Positions 43,560 through 56,939 of a DNA stretch of 64,000 bases are shown here, piece by piece. Under the pieces are notes generated by a model, which was given only the letters and a program-made list of their open reading frames with translations, made no database searches and was not told where the DNA came from. Source of the DNA: Diphasiastrum complanatum (Eukaryota; Streptophyta; Lycopodiopsida; Lycopodiales; Lycopodiaceae); the NCBI GenBank assembly GCA_029204225.1, contig CM055103.1, positions 19,048,925 to 19,112,924 of the forward strand. Reading direction: 5' to 3'. The number at the start of each line of letters is the position of its first letter. The stretch's first letter is position 1. The position numbers were made by a program, and so were the translations under genes.

Positions 43560-46500
43560 TACTATCACATCATGGAGGATCTGATCCTGCTGAAACTATG
43601 GTGCCATGAAGGAAGGCACCTGGTGATTGCCATACTTCTGCTAAATAATAGCAATAACTAAAATGACTTCCAGGAAGTAGAAAGGCTCATACCGTAGTGG
43701 CCCTTGTGGACCTGTTGTATACCAGAATACAATCTCTGCAAGAGGAAGATTTGCGAACAAATATGAGAGCAGATCAAAACAAAAAATATAAGAAAACAAC
43801 CATAATGCTCATAAAGAGTTCCTATTTGTTGTGGGCTGCAAAAAATATCACTTACAAGTAACCCACTCTAAATCTACCATGGCAACACATAATTGCTACC
43901 AAGAACCTGCCCAACTGGAAACTCTAGTAAGTCCCTATCCACAGCCTTGTGCTTACGAGTCCACAGTGTGGGATCTCTTCCATCTAAACGTCTGCCAACT
44001 GAATCTTCTGTGTATCACTCTTTGGTTGCATCTTTAAATACCTCTCAAGCCTAGCCGAACAGTTTTCCAGTACATTGCCCTTAAATGCAACACAATAGAC
44101 ATTGAGTTATATCGTATGCTATAAGTCACAAAAAAATGAAGACTCGTCAAGAAGATGAACAACTTGGGCAAGAAGGAAGATGAAAAGTAGGAGCAATGGA
44201 GATAGAGCACACATCCCTTGTGGTAGAAGGCTGAAATGTTGCAGATAGGAAAGACGTATATGACAAGCGTGCCGATATGAGTGCCTAAAGAGCATCATAA
44301 AATCATATTCCTATTCATAGTTTGTAGTTAGACAAGTTCATAGCACTTAAAGCTCATCAATCAAAGTTTTTAATCACAAGACCTTCGACTTCAAAGTTCT
44401 ACCAAAATAGAGAACATTTGTATATGTACCTTTCATTTTTGGCACTCTTATTATGTTAGTATAGCACAGATCTTCTAGATGCAACAAATATTCAATGTAT
44501 TTGTCATTCAACTTAGACGTATATTTTTGTTGAGGGAGAGAACGATGTACATGAGTTTGTAGCTTAGGATGAGGCTAGTATTCAATTTACATATGTGTTT
44601 TTAATTGAGGAGGCATTGGCGCTCATATTTGTAAATTTGTATTTGACATAGGATGCTATCGATGTGATAGAGAATTAGTCTCAATGTTATGAGGTTCCTA
44701 CAGTTCATATTCACATCGTTCAAGTAGACACAAGCTCCTCTCATGAATCCTATACATGCCAATGTTCTCGCTTACAACAACTCATATAGGACGCCGCTCC
44801 TAGTCGAAGGGGTTCTAGATTACATGACCTTGATTATTTTCACTCTTTTTGAGATGCTAGCAACACACCCCTATAGTTGATTGTACCTAGTCTTTTACTT
44901 TTTGATTGGAACAATTGGGTCCTAGTTAGGATGAGTGGTGTGCATGGTCTCGTCGAGTAGCTTGGGATCTCTTTGTCGTTTTAGTTCCTTTCTTAGTATA
45001 TGGCCTCTTGATCTAGCCTAGGATGCAACCAAACTAGACCCTATTGTTGTCGCTTATCAGTCATGGTCTTTAGTTTTAGCTTGGAATCTCGTTAACGTTC
45101 CCAATATATTTATTTTCAATGCCACATGGCATTCTTGGTTTATTTAGCTCTTTCAACACGTATTTGCTTCAAATCTTCTCAAAACCACTTGGCATCGTTA
45201 GTCCCTTCATATACCTTCGGATATCTATGCAAGTATCTGTGCATTCCCTTGGCATTCTTCTTCTATCAAAATAGCCATTGGAAGCATGGCCAAATCTCTA
45301 TATTCCTCTGGTCTTTGTTGGTGCCTTCGAGTGACTTGGCATACATGTGGTTGCTACCTTGGGATGTTCATGGTCGTTGATCCTTGCACATTCATGTGGC
45401 ATTCTTGGTCCATTTGGCTAGCATGGCACTTCTTTATATTCGTACATTTTTAGCAAACCAACTCTAATTTGCATTAGTATTATCATGGCACACACTTGGC
45501 AATATGCACTCTCAGTATACAACAATAGGATACCTATGCCATGTGCCATCCCCACTATATGCAAAATAGTTATGAGTTCCGGACTTTCATACGTGTTAGG
45601 CGTGATGAGTCCATTTCCATGGCATTGCATTCCTTCAAGTGTGGTTGGTATGTGCTATTAGTGTACCTATATTGGCATTGACAGTAGTTTATTCACGAGA
45701 CACTTAGCTAAAGGCCTATAGAAGATATTTGGTAGCCGCAGCCACAGATATCGAGGTCTTTAGTCATTGTTCCTTTACAAGGTTTTTATTGGAGCATACA
45801 CTTAACATATCTTTGGGGATCCAATGATTCTGTTCTAGCATTATTTGGCCATGGTGTTTATATTGATGCTTCACATCAGCATTTGTGGGTGGTACAACCT
45901 ATTTGTAATACTATTGTTGGTCACGTGAGACTTGCTCATGTTGATGCCCTCATTTGGCAATCTTGGTCCACACAACTTGCATGGTACGTACTTATTTGAC
46001 ACATTATTACTATCAAACTCATCACCTATGAGATTCACTATGCTGCCTTAATTTGGCATTCTTGGGCCATCCATACAGCTCCATAGAATCTTCATGTTAC
46101 CTCATGCGATCGCTTTTAGATTAGCTTGGATACTTTTGCAACTACTTATTAAACATATGCACTTCTGTGATTTGTATATAACATTATATATTGCAGCAGC
46201 TACATCAATTTTTAGTTTTTTGTTCTTTTCAGCCATATTTGGGGTGATATTTCTATTAGTGGAGGAGTGTTATGTTTATTTAGAAGTTTAGGGCTTATGG
46301 ACCTAGCGCCCATCTTACTCGGCAGGATCAATATTTAGTTTTTGTTCACATGGAAATGATTATTTGTTGGACAAGTGGTTGTATTCATTCACAGGTTAGT
46401 AGTCACTTATTCTCAAGACATTGGACCTTCAAAGGAGGGGCACACTATTTTTGGAGGGAACTGTTGCTCTTCTTTTGACTTCCTTTTCAAATTAGGTTTC

Positions 46501-48740
46501 AGCTTATTGTGTGTCCTTTCAGGGGATCAATTATTGACTATATATGATGTTTTTTCCAGTATTCTTAGTTGGAGGATGCTTCATATTTCTGGTCCATTTG
46601 TAATGTGATGCTAAATCTTCGAATGAGTTCATAACGATAGTGCTTTCACATATTATTGTTGAGTGATTCTTATCACTTTACGTAGCCAATGTAGGTTAGT
46701 GAGAATTGTACTTCTTCAATTTACTACTCAATGCTCATTATCATGTCAATGCACCCTTTCGAGGGATCTGCTACTCAAATAGTTACTCATGATGAGAGGG
46801 TGACAATTTACTCGAGACTTTATGCATGATGAGAGGCTGCAATGAAATGTCTTTGGTTGCGACTATGAGAGCATACCACATTTGAATCATGTAGCATGAA
46901 AATTTTCCCAAGGATGTGTACAACTAGTTGAAGCACAAAATCATTTGCTAAACATAAATGACACTAATCTTATACCCAACTTATGCAAACTCACTACTTA
47001 TTGGTATTGCTAAAACATGAATTCTCTACAAATAAAGCTCTATTGTGGTCATGCTAATAGTCCAATGTGCATGGGAAACAAAAAAGCCTTCCTCCATGCA
47101 TCTTAAGATTTGTTCTCAAGAAATATAGGAAAAGAAGAATCAGATTGGCCCCTCTTGATTTGTTCAATGCTTTATACTTTTATTTCTCATCTCATCATGG
47201 CTTAGATAAGAAGCTACCAAATAGACAAGTCGAAGAAAGACAATGAGATGGACAAGCTAAAAACAAAAGAGTCCGAAGATTTTTCCTCATCTCACCGTAG
47301 CTTAGATGGGGAGCTAAAAGATAAGTTGAGGAACATAAATACGAAACAACATACATAGCCATATGCACGAAACAAACTTTTTCACATATTAAAAATAAAA
47401 GAACAATCTTCAATACCAGGCATGGGATACTTTCCCACTTCTGTATGGTACATATACAGCATGGTGTTCAGAACAAGGGCATCTCATACGCACTGGAACT
47501 ATCACTGCATTTAATGAAAGAAAATTACAAAAGCCAAGAAGATGAAGTTAATATACTTGACATTGCAGTCTTCTTCATCCCATCACTTTCACATGCCTAT
47601 TCACCTTGTCAGTCTCCCAGTGTTTATAATATCAAAAAACTACAGAAGACGTGCACAATTGTAAACTCTTTAAAACTTGGTCAATTTTAAATGTGGAAAT
47701 CTCTAATGTCAGAACCACCAGTGAATGTCTTTCTCGAGATATACTAGAAATAAGAGCCCAAAGAGAACCTTCCAAATTTTGGAAGAATTTTCAGTAGGGA
47801 CCAACAAAAGTGAGTATTGAATTTGTGCAACAAAAACTCAAGAGTGCACACATGACAAGGAATGAAATGAGCATGCTCTTCTATTTGTCGTCTTTTATTT
47901 GGAAAACAAAGAAAAATTGATTTTCAGAGGTTGTGGTTCATCCCAGGAATATATAAAGAAATGCTCTTCCAAGCTTTTTCTAACAAAAACCTTTTTCAGT
48001 TCACTTCTTCAATTTATTATTTTACGTGAAAGGGTTCACTCAGTTGGTTAGCTTGGCATCCAAAGATTCTTTGGTCCAAGGTTCCAGCACCCCTTGGAAA
48101 CCAAGACGCATTTTATTATTTTTCCTGCAATTCAAAAGAATAGTAACTTTACAACATCAAGGCATACAAGGAGAGTTTTCAGCTCAGAAGAGCACTTGAG
48201 GGTTTTCATTAATGCAATTCCTAATTATATGAGCTCATAAAGTATAGATCTATACATTCAATTCAAAAGGTGCATGTCTCAGACATCTCCAATCTCTCAC
48301 TAGAATGCTATGGCAGACCTTGCAATTCAATGGGAACATACCCTACCAAAGATGCATCATTAGAGATTCAATTGCATCTTTTCATGATGACCAGTTCTAC
48401 CTCCTTGGGCTTGCACTCGAGTCTCGCACACACACATGCTTGCTCGCTGAATCAAAACGTCTTTAGTTTTCTTTCAAAACAAGTAATCACTCAGTTATCC
48501 ATCAGTGTGGTTCTTAGTATAGTAGACCAAAAAGAACTTACCAAGCCCAGATGGACAAACCTCTATAATTCAACCAATTCCATTGCAGTAACTGGGTATA
48601 TACAAAAGAATCAAAGTCAGTTTCTGATGTCACCTAAAAACAGCTCAGCATCAAGTGACTAAACAACACAGCTACTGATTGAATAATTTGCAGGATTTCC
48701 ACTTTGGTGGAAAACATGCAGAAAGTGAACTCGAATGTAC
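43560..48740. other. gene-poor; dispersed TTGGCATTCTTGG motifs
   Basis: No gene recognised. Between 45,125 and 46,080 variants of TTGGCATTCTTGGTCCATTTGG occur at least six times at irregular spacing of 80-300 bp, suggesting decay of an ancient repeated unit. Confidence 0.45.
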
Positions 48741-48747
48741 ACAGTAT

Positions 48748-51700
48748 CTAGGAAAAGGCAGATGCTTTGCACACAGGACACTGGTTTTTCTGAACAAGCC
48801 ACTGTTTGACGCAAACTGCATGGTAGCTATGTCCACACTCGAGTCTCCCTAAGTCGTCTCCCTCTTCATACTCCTCCTGAAAATAATTAAGAAAGATGTA
48901 CATCAGAGGCACATGCATTGAAAGATCTCTTGAAACTATTATACAGCTTGTAAATGGAAAAAAGAAAGACACTACCTATCATTTCGCGGAAAAAAATTAC
49001 AAACCATTCACTATATAGCAAAAAGAGACAACCTTGTAATAGAACTGTTGCCATATGCTTCAAAGCATTGTGGAATGAGTGACAAATAACTATTTTGGTA
49101 AGACAAGTAATGAATCTTATTCATTATGATATCACATACCAAATCCACATATATCTTTATCAACAGGTTAAGAAAAGAATATAACAAGGAAACGATCACA
49201 AGCACATTGTGAAAGGACTATTTTCCTATTCAGCAAATCACATGCTTCTTTACTCGTAAAAACATCAACTAAAAAGAGGCATCTCAAAAAAATCATTAGG
49301 TTATGATTTGTTAAGATATTATCAAAGACCCAATCTTTTGGTTTGCATTAAGACATTGATTTTTGTTGATCCTTATACTGCAAGGAACATAAACATAATT
49401 GTTCTTTCCAAAATGGACAAGCTTTTAAGAATCACTGAAGAATAAAATAGCTGGCAAAATGACTCATGAAGCTTGCTAATATGTGATTGACAATCTTTTT
49501 TTATCCCTTTCTTAGATTATGAATGTCGCTATGGTTTGACAAAACTGTATCTTTTGCCCTTCATGATGATACAAAGTAGCTTGATTTCCCAAAAAAAAAA
49601 AAAACTTGCAAAATATGCTTACTTCAATAAGGTTTACAAGGTAAGAGCCTACCAATAAAATCTCAGAACTAGAAGCTAGATAGTACATAGCATACTGGTT
49701 GATTTATGATCGTGCTCATAATGGAATTGGAAAGCAACAAAAATTTCCTTGTTATCTTAACTCCAAGCATTTGGAGCTTTTACAGTTGTTCTCATGTACA
49801 TAGTCAAAATGTGACTTTTCAGTTTTCTATGTTGTTGAGAAGATCTTGATCACATGGTAAATGACTGGGCGTCATGTCTTCTAAGCTAGACTACCAAGCT
49901 TATCCCATGTCTCTTAACATAAGGAGCAAAAGCTTAGAAAGTTTCTAACCCCTAGGCAACCACAACAAAGAGAAACTATGTGACTATCAATAAATTTAAA
50001 ATTCCGGTTGAACACTGTATAAAAACACATGCATTAATTAAGATGGCAGAATCCATCTTGAATAAACACGTAGACCAGCAGACATTTTTAAATCCAATTG
50101 TGTCATGATGAATCTTTGTCAGTAGTGTCATCAGCATCATACATCACCGACATCACCATGATCATAATTAGTGATCAGACGTTAACTAAACTGATTTAGA
50201 GTGCCCTCAGTGGAAAAAGAAATCAATATTTGACACATTCAATCGTATTGTGACAAAACCCACATCCCTTATTTGACATGTTAGATCTTGATTGTAGAAT
50301 CAACTCACAGTCAACAAAGATGTACGAAAGCAAGCAACACAAGTAGGCAAAATCTAAACATGTCACAAGCCATTGAGCCACCATTTTCAAAAACATACTG
50401 CAGAAAAATTAAATGATACAATAGATTCATGATGATAAGTGCCGCACCTGACAGATACTACACTTAACTTCGGTCTCCAGTGAGGTGCTTGAATCTGCTA
50501 CATCTCGAGAGGAGTAATTTCTTCTAATTAAATTCTTAGAGATGACATCTTCAGTTACACCTGTACAAACATTACCTATTCGCTCCTCAAGGGCGAGCAG
50601 ATCCTGTGATCGACCATGTGTGTGCTCAGTAAAAGCAAAAGGGTACATAAAAGTTCTTGATATTTTGACAAGCCATATGCATGCCTTTATAGACTTCAAC
50701 TACAAATATCAGATCATTAATTGGAGAACTAAGCAATGAATAACCTAACATATTTGCAAAATCTTTTGGTGTCTCAAGGGGTGCAAAAACCTCCGTAACT
50801 TACTTATTACTGGACTGAAACTAGTAGCCATTCTTTCAGTCAGGTTTTCACAAAAAATCAATGACTCATTCTCGCTGGTCAAAAAAACTGCTTTCTAAAG
50901 CAAGGTACCTCATAAGACATATTATCCACATCAAGCCTCCAGTCGCTATACTGGTCTTGCAGGCCAATACCACCAAAAAGTGTTGTTGCTTCCAACATGA
51001 GCATTTGCTGGCCAAGGAGAAAAAAGCAACAAACATTAGTTACCTGATAACAATATAGTTGAATATACACACACAAAGTGATTTAAAACTTACACAAGCT
51101 CTTTCAATCTCTCCCTACATAAATTGATTGAAGGCAAGAAGAGTTTAACCACACAAAAAACTGTCGTAAGAATATCTGATGACACATGATGCTGCAGTTT
51201 CCATTTTATAAATATCTTCATCTTTGAACAAAGAAACAAAGGTAGAGTTCAAATGCCCTCTAGAGCTCTAAATATTTTAACAAAGAGCTTGTGACAATAA
51301 AAATCATATCAGACTAATGCTTTTATGCTTTGACTACAAGAAAGATAAAAAAATAGATGGTGTGCAAGAGATTAGTGATCTAAAGAAGTATCTTAATCTT
51401 TATGATACTAATGGCATAGTAAAAAAGAATGAGCAACTGCCTTTTATGCTTTGACTACAAGAAAGATAAAAAAATAGATGGTGTGCAAGAGATTAGTGAC
51501 CTAAAGAAGTATCTTAATCTTTATGATACTAATGGCATAGTAAAAAAGAATGAGCAACTGCCAACCGAACTTATAAAATTTTGTGAAGACTTTGACTCAC
51601 CTCATAACTTCTAAATTCTTCTTCTCTCTCTCTCTGATCAATGACTGGTAACATCTGTTCCAAAAAAACTCTTAGTCATTGTAGATTCTCTGACAAACCT

Positions 51701-53901
51701 ATGGGCAAAAATCCCTAGAATAGCAAAACCATTATGTGGCCATCATTTGGGTTCTTTAATGAATCTAAGACATTGTGTCACATAAGCATTCTATCAAGGT
51801 AAAGCAAAATATAAGTCATCAGTGACTCAACAATATCCATCCAAAGAAAGCCTTTGCAAACCTCAGTTACTCCACCAGAAATGTGAGCGTGATGATCATC
51901 ACTGGCTTGAAATCGATAAATCCTTTGAAGAGGCAATCCAACTGGCATTTCAAAAAAAGCTGATGGCAAGCGCTCGTTGTGGTCTTCAACTGAGGATGCT
52001 ATGGGGGGGCCTCGGAAAAAATGTGCCGATGAAGGGTGCCTTCTGAAAGTAGTCGAGACAGAATTGCTATGAGGATCTGCTAAAGGGACCATACTTGTAG
52101 ATCGTGGCACAGGAAGAGAATATGCAGGAATTGTCATTGAATGAATGAGCTGCCTACTTTGTGCCCATGGTGGACAAGGAGGAACCCTCCTAATTTGATA
52201 ATCAGATAGGGAAGAGTTTGACGGCAAGTTCATAGAAGAACTGGGATGACTAAGAGAGTTCATCCCACTTGTTGATTCGGAGCTATACCTGTTCATGGTG
52301 AGATTTTGAGCTGAAACATTTGCCCTTACCTCTTCATTAGGAATCTGATTTAAGGCCCTCATTTGTCCAATCCTGAAGGTTGAATGATTATCATCAAATA
52401 TATTTCCTGAAGCCCTCGAACCAAGATGAGAATTAGTCACTTGCAGTGAGCTGTTTCCTCTTCCACAACTTAAAATTGGATTGTTAAAACCTCCATGTGA
52501 TCCTGGAACCCGTTCAGCTGAAGACACGTGTGCAAACCGTGCACTTGTCAGATTTAAATTAGCAGATGGTGCAACTGATTGTAGTGTTCTGGATGACCAT
52601 AAATCGACTGGAAAAGCAGTAGTTTCTACTTGCATTGTTTGTCTATAACCTGGTCTCAGATTTGTTGATACATGTTCAATTTCAGTACCCATAGAACCTG
52701 TGCTGCCACTCTCTTGATTGCATTGAATGGCAGTCTCATCTGACATGGAAGTCTCATAGAAATGATCACTTCTCAAAGATTCATAATGTCCAATTGGAAC
52801 CTCCCTCAAAAACCCTCTCTCCTGGGAAAAGTGAGCTTCCTCTGGAAAACAAGTCCTTAAATCTTCAGGCAGTGCACTTAAAGGTGCAACAGTCTGACCT
52901 GCTGAAGATCCAGAATATGTGAAGATGGAATTCGGACTAGAATGACCTGTACGTCGCCTGCCATTGTTAGCACTACAAGAAATTGCTGCATTAGACCTTG
53001 CTGGAAAATCTGACATGTGAGAAGAAACACTCTGAGATCCAGTGAATCGATTGGCAAGTGCAGATATTTTCCTCTTACAAGGGCTCCTCACAGTGCTATT
53101 CACACCATGACTGTGCTCAGCATTAGCTTCACTCCACAAGGTGTAATCTTTGTACGAGTTCTCCCTCTCCAACCTATCCACAGGATATACACAGGCTCCA
53201 GCTGCTGGTGCAGTGCTATAATATGGTGGAAGCTTTGAAAAATTCCGATTATCCCTTGCTGCATTGGACCTGCAGCGAATATCATTTTGACCATTGTGTT
53301 CAAAGACTGGATCCATCAAACCAGTGAAATTAACAGAACCAGATACCTGTGAACCTTTGACAGGGCTTATGATATTATCCTCGCCAAGATTACCTCTGCC
53401 TGTCACAGTGTAAGAAGTCATAATCGGATTTCTATCCGATGGAAATATTGGAAGTCCACCTTCAATGTCAACTTTGTCTGCAAATTCATCCATAGTTTGT
53501 CCTTCAGCAAACAATGAAATACCACTTTCTGCCATTCCGCGAGCTGGATAAGAAGCTAGATAACCACTTCCATGATTTTGTGCAGTGCCCAAGAGGGAAT
53601 TTCGGCTGATTGCATGACCCTGGCCATGTGAATACTTGAACTCAGGATAGCCCTGCATCCTAGCATAGCCGCTTGCAAAATTAGTTTCTTCGTCTGTATG
53701 GAAATCACCAGTTTCAAATCCATTATTATTTCCTAAAACCTCAGGGTGAGTGCTTGAATAGTGTGTTGGAATTTCATGTACCCTTTGAACATGTCCAGAG
53801 CCTGCTCTTTCAACTCGTCTGGAACCTGCAGAACCCATTGAGATAAACATTGGCCTCACTCGAGATCTTGTGCTATACAGCCTGTTCCTGGAGTCACCCA
53901 T
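48748..53901 (-). CDS. RING-H2 E3 ubiquitin ligase, MBR/RHG1A-like, four exons
   Basis: Exons 53,901-51,862, 51,007-50,909, 50,603-50,448 and 48,876-48,748 join in phase 0 to give 807 aa. Donors are GAG|GTTTGC, GAG|GTACCT and CAG|GTGCGG; acceptors end in AG. Exon 1 encodes a long Ser/Asn-rich, apparently disordered region starting MGDSRNRLYSTRSRVRP. Exons 2-3 encode the family signature QYSDWRLDVDNMSYE and LLALEERIGNV. The C-terminus is a complete RING-H2 finger: KCSICQEEYEEGDDLGRLEC, GHSYHAVC, KQWLVQKNQCPVC. Such proteins transfer ubiquitin from E2 to substrates; in Arabidopsis, MBR1/2 act on Mediator subunit MED25. The join was worked out by eye from splice consensus and family motifs. Additional 5' UTR exons are possible. 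No disruption seen. Confidence 0.9.
51320..51561. repeat. 121-bp tandem duplication in intron 1 of the RING gene
   Basis: Copies 51,320-51,440 and 51,441-51,561 differ at a single base (GATCTA/GACCTA), so the duplication is recent. The unit looks coding on the plus strand: FDYKKDKKIDGVQEISDLKK followed by YLNLYDTNGIVKKNEQLP, continuing after the second copy to FCEDFDSPHNF and a stop at 51,612. Because 121 is not a multiple of three the two copies cannot both be in one frame. Source protein unknown. Confidence 0.9.
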
Positions 53902-54339
53902 TTAAGTCGTATTTCTCTCTATAAAGTTTGAAGTACTATCGTTTAAAATGACACCTTGTTGATCGTCCGATTCTGGCAAAGTCCACCAGCAATATTGTCC
54001 ACAGACTACAGCAACTTGGTTTTCTGTAAAAGGCTACACTAGATTCAAAGAAATTGCACTGCCCTCTCATTCACGAGCCACAAAATAACTGATATGGAAA
54101 GTTTGAGTCGAATGTGCATGTGCTGCCTCAACACACATGCCTCAACACACGGCAATATAAGATATTCACAAGGCACACTGAATATCAAGTCTGTAACATA
54201 CAATACAAGACATCAGAACCAGAACAGAAAAACCAGCCAGTGTACAGCTAAGATGGTTGATATACCAAGAAACTATAAACAGCAGTTTTGAACAGATATT
54301 TGAAAATCCTAATACAAGCCTCAGGTACAATCTAGCGAG

Positions 54340-54341
<2 letters not shown>

Positions 54342-54384
<43 letters not shown>
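54342..54384. repeat. (AT)n microsatellite
   Basis: About 21 uninterrupted AT units, ~450 bp upstream of the RING gene start codon. Confidence 0.95.
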
Positions 54385-54386
<2 letters not shown>

Positions 54387-55590
54387 AATGTTATTATATG
54401 CAGTGCAAGGTTGGCAACAAAATTAGTATACAGGTGCAGTAAGCATCTACCCCAATGGAGTCCCAGCATGAATATAGTAGCAGAAGAAAGAAATATAGCC
54501 CTTTCACTGAAAAAATGATGTCTTGCAGAATTCTGCCAAGAGTTTAGGGTTCATCTCATTTCATCTTAAAACATATACAGCTCGTACAGCAACATGTAAA
54601 TTGCTGAAATGTGTAACCACAGATACAACCACAAGAATAGCACCAAGCCTACAACCGTAGCATACTTTGTACTATCGCTAGATTCGAAACCAAGCTACAA
54701 CTGGGGGGTTGACAGAAGAATTGAGTTCATTTTGATGAGCTTAAGTGCAACATAACCTAACTAATAATAGTTTAGCCCGAATAGTCAATATGCCATTATT
54801 CCATGATAAAATCCTTGAGAGGTCCAGGCAAATAAAAATCAACCATGACATCCATATGAAAGCTAAGAGCATTACTTTAATAGGTCAAACAAATGGTGGG
54901 AAGATAAGGTAGTTACCCTCAACAATTGCTATGCTCAAATGCCAAATTATGGAAGAAAGCAGAAACCAAACAAAGAGAATCTTGAAAATAAAATCATTCT
55001 AGTCAAAATTTGAGATGAGAAAGACTTGCTAAGATTATGATCATTATCTTTAGGAGTTTCCAAGGGTTACCTACATTATAATGAGCAGATTAGGCAGGGG
55101 TTTCCCATCTCATCATTGCAAAAATGCATCGTACAAATTTGGCAGACTATGAAATTGGCATGGCTCGCTGGTCACCGTTTGAGCAACAACCTACCAAAAC
55201 GACAAACTCCAAACTAGTTGACGTTTTGCTCCTTTTGAAGGTGACGTGTCTGTAGGGCCAAGTTGTAATATGCAAAGCTTCTCCACATCATAGTTCAGAA
55301 AATTGCAAGTCAGCGCTTTCCTTAGATCCTCCTCATTTTCCATATAATTCAAAATTGCACCCATGTAGCTAGAGATCCTCTTCCATATTGTTTATCCAAG
55401 TCTTATGGACACTCCAAAGGATTGCACACATTCTTCTAGATTTCACTAGCTTCACCACATTGAATAGCTCAATAGCGCTAATTCAGAAGATCATGCCTAT
55501 AATATGTGCAGTTTGCTATGCCCTATCGCATCAACTTACCTAATTACACTTCCAATATTTGTGATAGGAAGATCCATCTACACTTCTACA
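54385..55590. other. no gene recognised
   Basis: Upstream flank of the RING gene. Nothing recognised apart from the start of the copia scrap that follows. Confidence 0.45.
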
Positions 55591-55591
55591 A

Positions 55592-56104
55592 AAACTATAT
55601 AGCAAGGGGTGCATTCTTGGAAAGCCACATGGAGAGGAGTTCAATAAGGAAGGTGTAACTAGGGCCAAATGGATGCTTGATGTATTGCATTCTGATTTGT
55701 GCGGGCCAGTGAAAACAATGTCAATTGGTGGAGTTTTCTACTTCATGACCTTCAGTGATGACTATTCAAGGAAGACGTGGATCTACAAGATCAAAGAGAA
55801 ATCAAAGACATTTGAATGTTTCAAAAACTTCAAAGCTTTGCTTGAGTATCGATCTACAAATTTCATTAATTTTTGCAAGGAACATGGGATCGAGCAACAA
55901 TCTGCACAAGTTAATGCAGCTCAACAAAATGGTACAGCGAAAAGAAAACATCATGCTGTTGTGGAATCTATTATAATAATGATGGCACTTATGGAAATTA
56001 TTGCAAAACATGAGCTCTATAGTGGTAGTACTCCTAATCACACACCTGAGGAGACATTCAATGGTAAAAAGACCAGGATGATTAGATTGTGTGTTTGGAT
56101 GTAG
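55592..56104 (+). pseudogene. Ty1/copia integrase fragment with internal deletion
   Basis: From about 55,592 the frame reads GCILGKPHGEEFNK (end of the pre-integrase finger), then LHSDLCGPVKTMSIGGVFYF, DDYSRKTWIYKIKEKS and FKALLE, the first catalytic Asp block of copia integrase. It then jumps to YRSTNFINFCKEHGIEQQ. The second catalytic Asp segment (S/TDxGGE) that should sit between is deleted in frame. NAAQQNGTAKRKHH keeps the QQNGxAER motif, with the catalytic Glu replaced by Lys. Inactive; no LTRs seen. Confidence 0.85.
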
Positions 56105-56882
56105 AGTATGTCCATATTTCTAAGAAAGAGAGGAGGAAATTAGAGATATATACAGATACAATATGTGTACAATATGTATAATACAGTACAATATGTACAT
56201 TCTACATTTAAGATTCCATCAAAGAACTAGCAATCTGCTGATTTATGCCCTTGTACTGCCTTCACATTTGGTATATCAACAATTACGGTTCTTCCATGTT
56301 ATGTACTTGACCTACATTTGATGCATCAAGAATCAAGAATTCCACTTGTAGGTGATGATTTTGATGATATTACGTAAAGAAAGTGCAAACATTCAAGAGT
56401 TGGACCTTTTTTAGCAGAAAGTACAGCTGTACTGTCTGGTACAGGCCTGTGATCTGTTGGTACAGATCTGTAATCTTATGGTACAGATTTCACTTATTCA
56501 AGCATGGTGCATGTGTGACAAAATCTCATTGATATGCAATACTGATGCGAAAGTTATCAAGATTCTAGGAAGATTTGCTAAAGAAAGCACTATTGTGATG
56601 ATTTGACGCTTTTGGTCCATTTGCTTGTACTTGCATGTCATTGTACTGCAATTCAGTGTCTAAATTCAAGATGAGTTCAAGTCCTTGGTCTCAAGTCTGA
56701 CTAGTCAGGGGTTTGTCCTGCTAGTGCTAGTTTATCACAGTAAAATTCCCTTCATAGAGGAGTTGGAATCTGAAACCATAAGGCAAGAAAGACCTGCGTT
56801 TTATGTTCAAAACAGAACTTTGATAAGAATTTTTTTTGGTTTGTTATCGATTTGTTCTACATTCATACCTGTGCTCCTTTAA

Positions 56883-56938
56883 CACAGCACATTCTTGCCA
56901 TATCTTTCCCCACAGCACATTCTTGCCATATCTTTCCC
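56883..56938. repeat. 28-bp tandem duplication
   Basis: CACAGCACATTCTTGCCATA plus TCTTTCCC occurs twice in a row, at 56,883 and 56,911, without mismatch. Confidence 0.95.
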
Positions 56939-56939
56939 A

